Of a stretch of DNA of 64,000 bases, positions 58,933-64,000 are shown piece by piece; positions within the stretch are counted from its first letter, which is position 1, and the number at the start of each line of letters is the position of its first letter. Location of the stretch: positions 1 to 64,000 of the forward strand of contig JAQVNJ010000002.1 in assembly GCA_028703175.1 (NCBI GenBank), written 5' to 3'. The notes under the pieces were generated by a model. That model searched no databases and was not told where the DNA came from. It was given only the letters and a program-made list of their open reading frames with translations. Source of the stretch: JAAYCB01 sp012744395 (lineage in GTDB: Bacteria > Planctomycetota > Planctomycetia > Pirellulales > Thermoguttaceae). The translations under genes were made by a program, and so were the position numbers.

Positions 58933-60135
58933 TCACGAATCGTAAAGAAGGTACCCGCGGCGGACCTCCTCGTACTCCTTGAGCGCCGCCGACCATGACT
59001 CGACAATCTGCTCCGGCGTGTCGCCCCGCTCCAGCGCGAGACGCACGTCCGCGGATCCGGACAACCGGTCCAGCGAACCGCGCCACTGGAACTTGTCGGG
59101 CCAGAGCTGTCTTATCGCCCTCAGAAGATGCAGGGCCGTGCGGACCGCTTCGAACCGGTCGCGGTCGACGACGTGCAACTGCACCCCCTGGCAGACTTCG
59201 CCTTGGTACTTCGAGAACGTGGGGGTGAACCCGGCGGGGCGGAACAGGATGCCCGGCAGGTTGGCCTTGCGGAGTTCGTCGGCCAGCTCGCAGCCGTCGA
59301 TCCAGGGCGCGCCGATGATCTCGAAGGGGGTGGTTGTGCCGCGGCCTTCCGAGACGTTTGTCCCCTCGATCAGGCAGATTCCCGGATAGACGATTGCGGC
59401 GGTCAAGGTGGGGATGTTCGGAGACGGCGGGATCCATGCCAGTCCGGTTTGGTCGTACCACAGGGACCGCTTCCAGTTGTTCATCTTGACGACCTCCAGG
59501 TCGACCTTCTTCTCCATCCGGTCGCGGTAGAAGCCCGCCAGCTCGCCCGGCGTCATGCCGAAGCGGGCAGGGATCGGATAGGCGCCGACGAACGACTTGT
59601 AGTTCATGTCCATCACCCGCCCTTCGACCCGGAGATCGGCAAGCGGGTTGGGCCGGTCGAGCACGATGAACGGAATCCCCTTCTCGGCGGCCGCATCCAT
59701 CCCCTCACCCATGGTGGAGATGAAGGTGTAGAATCGCGCGCCCACATCCTGGATGTCATAGACCAGCACGTCGACTTCCGCGAGCATCTCCGGAGTCGGG
59801 CGGCGGACCGCGCCGTAGAGGCTGTAGACTTTGACCCCCGACCGCTCGTCGACCGTGTCGGCAACCTTGCCGCCCGCTTGAACCACACCACGGATGCCGT
59901 GTTCGGGCGCAAACAGCGCGGTGAGCCTGGCGCCCGGCACGTTGCCGATCAGGTCGATCGCGTGATTCATCTGGCGGTCGACGCCGGTGTGGTTGGTGAT
60001 CAGCCCGACCCGTTTGCCGGCAATCAATGCCTGCCGTTCGGCGAGGAGGACCTCCAGGCCGGCAACCGTCTGGCCGAATGCCGGGACGGCGGCGAGGACG
60101 AGCAGCAGGCCGATCGAACAGATTCGCCGCAGCAT
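58933..60135 (-). CDS. exported NamZ-like (DUF1343) protein
   Basis: 400 residues with a ggaggtg site and a signal peptide (LRRICSIGLLLVLAAVPAFG). DUF1343 hallmarks: GLEVLLAERQALIAGKRVGLITNHTGVD, LFAPEHGIRG, DVLVYDIQDVGARFYTFISTMGE, LDRPNPL, GMTPGELA, WIPPSPNIPT and CLIEGTNVSEGRGTTTPFE. The founding member NamZ is an exo-beta-N-acetylmuramidase that frees MurNAc from peptidoglycan fragments. It is the last gene of a three-gene operon (24 nt behind the epimerase). Confidence 0.9.
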   Translation of the reverse strand: MLRRICSIGLLLVLAAVPAFGQTVAGLEVLLAERQALIAGKRVGLITNHTGVDRQMNHAIDLIGNVPGARLTALFAPEHGIRGVVQAGGKVADTVDERSGVKVYSLYGAVRRPTPEMLAEVDVLVYDIQDVGARFYTFISTMGEGMDAAAEKGIPFIVLDRPNPLADLRVEGRVMDMNYKSFVGAYPIPARFGMTPGELAGFYRDRMEKKVDLEVVKMNNWKRSLWYDQTGLAWIPPSPNIPTLTAAIVYPGICLIEGTNVSEGRGTTTPFEIIGAPWIDGCELADELRKANLPGILFRPAGFTPTFSKYQGEVCQGVQLHVVDRDRFEAVRTALHLLRAIRQLWPDKFQWRGSLDRLSGSADVRLALERGDTPEQIVESWSAALKEYEEVRRGYLLYDS

Positions 60136-60159
60136 GGGAACACCTCCCGCCGGATGGGC

Positions 60160-61035
60160 CTACCACTCGACCGATTCCAGGAACCGCAGGCTCCGCGGAA
60201 TCTGCTCGATGGCCGTCGGCGATTCGTCCTCGATGAAGTAGTACTCGACGCCGATCCGCTGGGCCGTTCGCAGCAGCGTGGGGAAATCGACCTGGCCCGT
60301 TCCCAGCGCCACGTCGTTCGTCAAGTCGGTGCTGCCCGACAGGCTCCCCAGGGGGACTCCCTTCCTCAGGTCCTTCAGGTGCATCAGCAGCCACCGCCGC
60401 GGGTGTTTTTCGAGCAGCTTGACGGGGTCTTGCCCCGGCAGCACGACCCACAACACGTCCATCTGGAAGAAGACCGTCTGCGGATCGGTCTCCGCCATCA
60501 GCAGGTCGAAGAGCGTCCCCTCGCCGAACGGCTGGAATTCATAACCGTGATTGTGGAGATAGAACTTGATGCCATGTCTGGCCAGGGCCGCGCCGGCCCG
60601 GTTCAGCACCGCGGCCACCTCGCGGCACTGCTTCTCGTCGAAGGGGGCCTTGTGCGGGAGCCAGGCGCAGCCGGCATAGGGCATTCCCAGCGCCTTGGCG
60701 TCGCGGGCGACCCCCTCGACGTCGTCGCGAAGCCGTTCATAGGGGAAATGCGAGCCGATGGCCACCAGGCCGCGGCGGTCAAGCTCGGCTTTGAATTCGG
60801 CGGCTGTCAGGCCTCCCAGGCTGGCGACTTCGACGTACTTGAAGCCCCAGCGCTTGGCCTGATCGAGCGTTGCGCCGACCCCTTGCGCCTTTTGCAGGTC
60901 GCGCAGGCTGTAGAGCTGGAGGCCCACGCGCCCCGCGAAGCTCTTGCTGGTTCCGACCTCGTCGGCCCGCGCCGCGGAGCAAGAGACAACGAACAATGCC
61001 AGGCAGGCGGAAATCCACGGCAGAAGCTTGTGCAT
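60160..61035 (-). CDS. exported sugar phosphate isomerase/epimerase-like TIM barrel
   Basis: 291 residues with a signal peptide (LLPWISACLALFVVSCSAARA). AP-endonuclease-2-like TIM barrel: GLQLYSLRDLQKAQGVGATLDQAKRWGFKYVEVASLGG, FYLHNHGYEFQPFGEGTLFDLL (metal ligands), FFQMDVLWVVLPGQDPVKLLE, WLLMHLKDL, and EYYFIEDES at the end. It could equally be annotated as hydroxypyruvate isomerase-like. It lies 35 nt after the enolase-superfamily gene and 24 nt before NamZ. Confidence 0.85.
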   Translation of the reverse strand: MHKLLPWISACLALFVVSCSAARADEVGTSKSFAGRVGLQLYSLRDLQKAQGVGATLDQAKRWGFKYVEVASLGGLTAAEFKAELDRRGLVAIGSHFPYERLRDDVEGVARDAKALGMPYAGCAWLPHKAPFDEKQCREVAAVLNRAGAALARHGIKFYLHNHGYEFQPFGEGTLFDLLMAETDPQTVFFQMDVLWVVLPGQDPVKLLEKHPRRWLLMHLKDLRKGVPLGSLSGSTDLTNDVALGTGQVDFPTLLRTAQRIGVEYYFIEDESPTAIEQIPRSLRFLESVEW

Positions 61036-61070
61036 GGATCAGGTCTCCGAAAAACAGGGCGATTGGATGC

Positions 61071-62420
61071 TCAGAAACCGAGGCCGGGACCGTCGAGAAC
61101 CCGGGTGCCGAGCGTCCCGTCGGTGACGTGGAACATCTCCGGAAACCGCTCCGCCCAGCCGCGGTTGGCGGCCGGACAATACTGGCGGCCGTTCCCCTCG
61201 ATCGCCTCGACGGTCGGGATTCGGGCCGAGAGCGAAGCCGAATGCAGAAACGACGCGCCGGGGCACGTCAAGTCCTGGACGCAGAGAAACATCCCGAACT
61301 TCTGTGCGGCGGCCCCCATCAGCAGCGCTTCGGTGTGCCCTTTACAGGCCTTCAAGGCGACTCCCGAATAGCCCAGCTCCCGACTCAGAACCAGGCTCTC
61401 GAAATCGACCAGCGATTCATCGATCACCACCGGCTTGATCTTGGCCGCCTCGTGCATGCGATTGTCCGGATTGGCCTTCAGGTCGCGGTGTGTCGGCTGC
61501 TCGATGTAATGCAGTCGCGCAAGCGCCTGGGGCGACTGTTCACCGACCTTGGCAAGAAAATCCAGCACGTATTGGACGTTGGCGCACTTCTCATTGAAGT
61601 CGGCCGAGTAGCACCACTTCTGGCAGCCTCGTGCGGCCTGGGCCTCGGCGGCGACCCGTTCGACCGACACCACCCGATCCACGTCCCACTGGAGATTGTC
61701 GCCGTTGAGCTTGATCTTCAAATGGGTCAGCCCGTTGAACGCGATCCACTCCGGCAGCGTCTCCGGCAGCCCGTCATTGAGCCGCTGTGCGATGTCGCCA
61801 TCGGTCAAGGGATCGAGTGCCCCGACGAGGTGGTAGAGCGGCATCGCGGGCTTTGGCTTCCGCGACGTGTATTGATCGAGATACTCGCCGGCGAACTGCT
61901 CGGTCAGATAGCTGCCGATGTCGCGATTGACGAACTCGGCGGAGAGCAGGTTGTACGAATTTTCGCCCAGGGTCTTGCCGTAGGCGTCGTGGATCGCGGC
62001 CTCCAGGGGGCTGGCCGAGACAAGTTGGGCCAGCCGCGGCATCGACTCGATGCCCGCAGCCGCGGTGATTTCGTCCGCGGCGCGGGAATAGCCGGCGGCC
62101 AGCTCGTGGGTGATTTCCAGGGGGTGGCCGACCGCCTTGCAGTCCCCCGCCCGGTCCGCTAGCAGGCGGCCCAGCGCGGTCATCGCCGCCAGGGTCTGGT
62201 CGCTTGAGGCCGACTGGCTCGGCCATCCCCAGATGTGGCCCACCGGCATCGAGCCAAACCCCTCGCCGCGGCGGCCGTCGCGGGTCTCGACCTTCGCTTT
62301 CACATGGAGCAGCACGACGTCGGATACAACCCGGCCGCCGAATTTTATCGGCGTCCGGTAGTTGAATTGCTCCGTCTCCGAGACGACTTCAAGCAGGCGA
62401 ATGTCGGTTGGCTTGGGCAT
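61071..62420 (-). CDS. enolase-superfamily enzyme (muconate/dipeptide-epimerase subgroup type)
   Basis: 449 residues from the ATG at 62420 with ggagtgg upstream; the longer frame is rejected. The MLE-type catalytic set is visible: LKIKLNGD (KxK), the metal ligands ADFNE, YIEQPTH and VIDESLV, then ALKACKGHTEAL with the second-side lysine, and a later QDLTCPGASF. Family reactions are proton abstraction next to a carboxylate: racemisation, epimerisation or cycloisomerisation. At 449 residues it is longer than typical dipeptide epimerases (about 320-370). Being first in an operon with an epimerase-like barrel and a NamZ-like muramidase, it might act on muropeptides, but this is only inference. 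Confidence 0.8.
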   Translation of the reverse strand: MPKPTDIRLLEVVSETEQFNYRTPIKFGGRVVSDVVLLHVKAKVETRDGRRGEGFGSMPVGHIWGWPSQSASSDQTLAAMTALGRLLADRAGDCKAVGHPLEITHELAAGYSRAADEITAAAGIESMPRLAQLVSASPLEAAIHDAYGKTLGENSYNLLSAEFVNRDIGSYLTEQFAGEYLDQYTSRKPKPAMPLYHLVGALDPLTDGDIAQRLNDGLPETLPEWIAFNGLTHLKIKLNGDNLQWDVDRVVSVERVAAEAQAARGCQKWCYSADFNEKCANVQYVLDFLAKVGEQSPQALARLHYIEQPTHRDLKANPDNRMHEAAKIKPVVIDESLVDFESLVLSRELGYSGVALKACKGHTEALLMGAAAQKFGMFLCVQDLTCPGASFLHSASLSARIPTVEAIEGNGRQYCPAANRGWAERFPEMFHVTDGTLGTRVLDGPGLGF

Positions 62421-62780
62421 GGTCCACTCCCTTTCCGATCGATTCCTCGCGTGACGGGTCCACGTCGGCGCTCTGCGTCCGGCCGCACCCGCGATGACGC
62501 GGCCGGTGCGGGCCCCGGGCGACCCAGCCAGCCCTCCCCCCCGGCCGGCCGCAGCGGCCATCCTAGCCGATTTCCGCCGCGGATGGCAAGCCGCCGGAGA
62601 GACATCGCCGGCAGAATCGCCGTAGTGGATCCGCGCGCTGAAAATCGCCGATCGGTGCGCGGAGGAAAGAGGAACATGCAGAAAGGGCGCGAAGCGGGCG
62701 ATTGGCTCGCCGGCTCCGCGCCCTGCGATCGGCGGTCTGGGCGACGCTGCCCGGCGCCGGCGGCCGGCCGGCGCGATGCC
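62421..62780. other. 360-bp intergenic region
   Basis: No gene was recognised. It contains the upstream region of the enolase/epimerase/NamZ operon and the 3' flank of the response regulator; no clear promoter or terminator. Confidence 0.5.
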
Positions 62781-63416
62781 TCACACCAACTGTTTGCGGA
62801 CCGCCCAGACAGCCGCCTGCGTCCGATCCGACACGCCGATCTTTCGCAGGATGTGCTGGACGTGCTCCTTGACCGTCTCGTAGCTGATGTGCAGCGCCTG
62901 GGCAATCTCCTTGTTCGTCAGGCCGAAGGCGAGCTGGCGAAGCACCTCGCTCTCGCGCTGGGTCAGCGGCACTTCGACATCCGCCGCCAGTCGCGGAGTG
63001 GCCAGCGCGCCGGTCACACGCCGCAATTCGTCGCGCGTCCACGCGCTTTCGCCGCTGGCTGCCATGCGGATTGCGTTGAGCAACTGCTCGCGCGTGCAGC
63101 CCTTCAGCAAGTAGCCGCTCGCCCCGAGCGCCACGGATCGGGCGATGTAGGTCGGATTGTCGAACGTGGAGAGCATCAGAACCGGCATGTCGGGCTTCTC
63201 GAGCTTGATCCGCCCCAAGGCCGTCAGACCGTCTCCCTTGGGCATGCGGATGTCGAGCAGCACGACGTCCGGGTCGTTCTCCATGGCATACCTGACCGCT
63301 TCTTCGCCGGTGCCGACCTCCGCGACGATTTCCACGTCCGTGTCGGCCAGCAACACCTTCAATCCGCTGCGGACAACTTCGTGGTCGTCAGCGATCAATA
63401 ACTTCAATTTGCTCAT
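62781..63416 (-). CDS. NarL/LuxR-family response regulator
   Basis: 211 residues with ggagg just before the ATG. The receiver domain includes IADDHEVVRSGL, phospho-acceptor Asp55 (VVLLDIRMPKGDG), the Ser/Thr switch near LSTFDN, and Lys104 in GYLLKGC. The linker is followed by a LuxR-type HTH (LTQRESEVLRQLAFGLTNKEIAQALHISYETVKEHVQHILRK across about 150-195). It activates or represses genes when phosphorylated. No histidine kinase is adjacent, so the partner must be elsewhere. No target site was recognised here. Confidence 0.93.
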   Translation of the reverse strand: MSKLKLLIADDHEVVRSGLKVLLADTDVEIVAEVGTGEEAVRYAMENDPDVVLLDIRMPKGDGLTALGRIKLEKPDMPVLMLSTFDNPTYIARSVALGASGYLLKGCTREQLLNAIRMAASGESAWTRDELRRVTGALATPRLAADVEVPLTQRESEVLRQLAFGLTNKEIAQALHISYETVKEHVQHILRKIGVSDRTQAAVWAVRKQLV

Positions 63417-63750
63417 GAGATCCTCCGATCATGCAAACCCTACCGTGACGCCTCGCGCGGACCAACGCGGCGGGCCCCCCGGCAGAGGCCCGAGTTCCGC
63501 AAAGGCTGAATCCCGCGACAATCCCTGTTCTGGATTTCCTCTGGAACAGAAAAGAGCGACCTTCAACAGGCACGAGAACCAGTGGCTGCAAAAAAACCGA
63601 TCCGCGAACCGCAGTCGAAAACTGCCCCTGACGGGACCGAACCATCACCCGGCAGGGGAGACCTCCACCGATGGCCAGGCAGATCGAAAAAATCGCCCTG
63701 ACATGTCTGTTCCGTTTTCCTCAGTCCGGGGATAGCCGCGCGGCCTGATG

Positions 63751-63780
63751 GGGGGTGTCGTGGGCACCACGACGTCCCCC
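63751..63780. terminator. strong hairpin, possible galE terminator
   Basis: Arms gggggtgtcgtgg and ccacgacgtccccc pair except for one bulge/mismatch around a 3-nt loop. There is no flanking T-run, so factor-independent termination is unproven. Confidence 0.3.
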
Positions 63781-63873
63781 CTCCTAATGGCCATTTGCCT
63801 ATCCCTATACCCCTATGTTAGCAGAATTCTTCACGGGGGATAGCCCTTCTGTCACATTTTGGGATTACCACTT

Positions 63874-63888
63874 GGGGGAAGGTCCCCC
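63874..63888. terminator. short hairpin after galE
   Basis: ggggga and tccccc pair across a 3-nt loop, 46-60 nt downstream of the galE stop on the minus strand. There is no T-run; a REP-like role is also possible. Confidence 0.25.
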
Positions 63889-63933
63889 CGCTGTGCGGAT
63901 CGGGCTGTGTGAATTGGCCCGTTTGTCACCCGC

Positions 63934-64000
63934 TTACCGATCATATCCGTGCGGGTGGTTTTTCTGCCAGTTCCAGGCGGTGGCGACGATCTGGTCGATC
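63934..64000 (-). CDS. galE: UDP-glucose 4-epimerase, C-terminus only
   Basis: The last 21 codons run off the window edge on the minus strand and end at TAA (63936-63934). The peptide IVATAWNWQKNHPHGYDR carries the AWxWxxxHPxGY tail typical of GalE. This short-chain dehydrogenase-fold enzyme interconverts UDP-glucose and UDP-galactose. Only the tail is present, so domain integrity cannot be judged. Confidence 0.75.
   Translation of the reverse strand, partial: IDQIVATAWNWQKNHPHGYDR

Larger units (their letters stand above)
63417..63933. other. 517-bp intergenic region with two hairpins
   Basis: It lies between galE and the response regulator gene, both leftward. Hairpins at 63751-63780 and 63874-63888 lie downstream of galE. 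There is no gene-like frame. The region probably also carries the regulator promoter. Confidence 0.5.

Overview
The window is GC-rich and gene-dense and reads as a chromosomal segment of a planctomycete, probably Pirellulales-like. This is inferred from gene content, not from a marker gene. The pointers are a giant exported protein with an LEPR-XLL-like N-terminus (VESLERRHLL), a PEP-CTERM tail, a membrane Ser/Thr kinase with the helical N-terminal extension common in the phylum, ThuA and TIM-barrel sugar isomerase paralogues with export signals, a FAD oxidoreductase/HEAT protein, separate coaC and coaB genes, and many small palindromic intergenic repeats.

Layout. 1-8.3 kb is an accessory, metabolite-like region: the end of a PEP-CTERM protein, a SAM methyltransferase, an E1/ThiF-like adenylyltransferase coupled to a nitroreductase-like flavoprotein, a small unknown protein, a FabF-type ketosynthase and two FeeM-like N-acyltransferases. 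It is interrupted by a 390-bp inverted-repeat element and a REP-like pair. 8.4-16.6 kb holds exported oxidoreductase, SAM-fold, DinB, parvulin, ferredoxin, hydroxypyruvate-isomerase-like and CNNM/CorC genes. 16.9-20.4 kb has a short SecA-like ATPase convergent with a HlyD-type adaptor. 20.8-28.1 kb is housekeeping: queG, two small exported proteins, then tpiA-secG-yicC-gmk-rpoZ-coaC-coaB. 28-33.5 kb carries ThuA, a PiT phosphate transporter, a glycosyltransferase and dapA. 33.7-40.3 kb carries pdxJ, a large parvulin, mfd and an unknown membrane protein. 40.5-47.1 kb carries nfo, the kinase, a HEAT protein and an exported isomerase-fold protein. 47.6-53.2 kb is one 1886-codon gene with two CAP modules lying in a 1294-bp internal duplication that appears perfect. 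53.4-63.4 kb has a membrane glycosyltransferase, HtrA/DegP, a YifB/ComM ATPase, a three-gene operon (enolase superfamily, TIM-barrel, NamZ/DUF1343) and a NarL-type regulator. The last bases hold the C-terminus of galE.

Best candidates for something undescribed: (i) the ketosynthase + FeeM-like + E1 + nitroreductase (+ methyltransferase) group, which suggests an N-acylated, activated and redox-tailored small molecule; (ii) the truncated SecA with a HlyD partner; (iii) the 390-bp mobile-looking element whose ends provide the stop codons of both flanking genes; (iv) the CAP-module duplication, in which one half is apparently identical at DNA level while the other half has diverged. No rRNA, tRNA or CRISPR was recognised.
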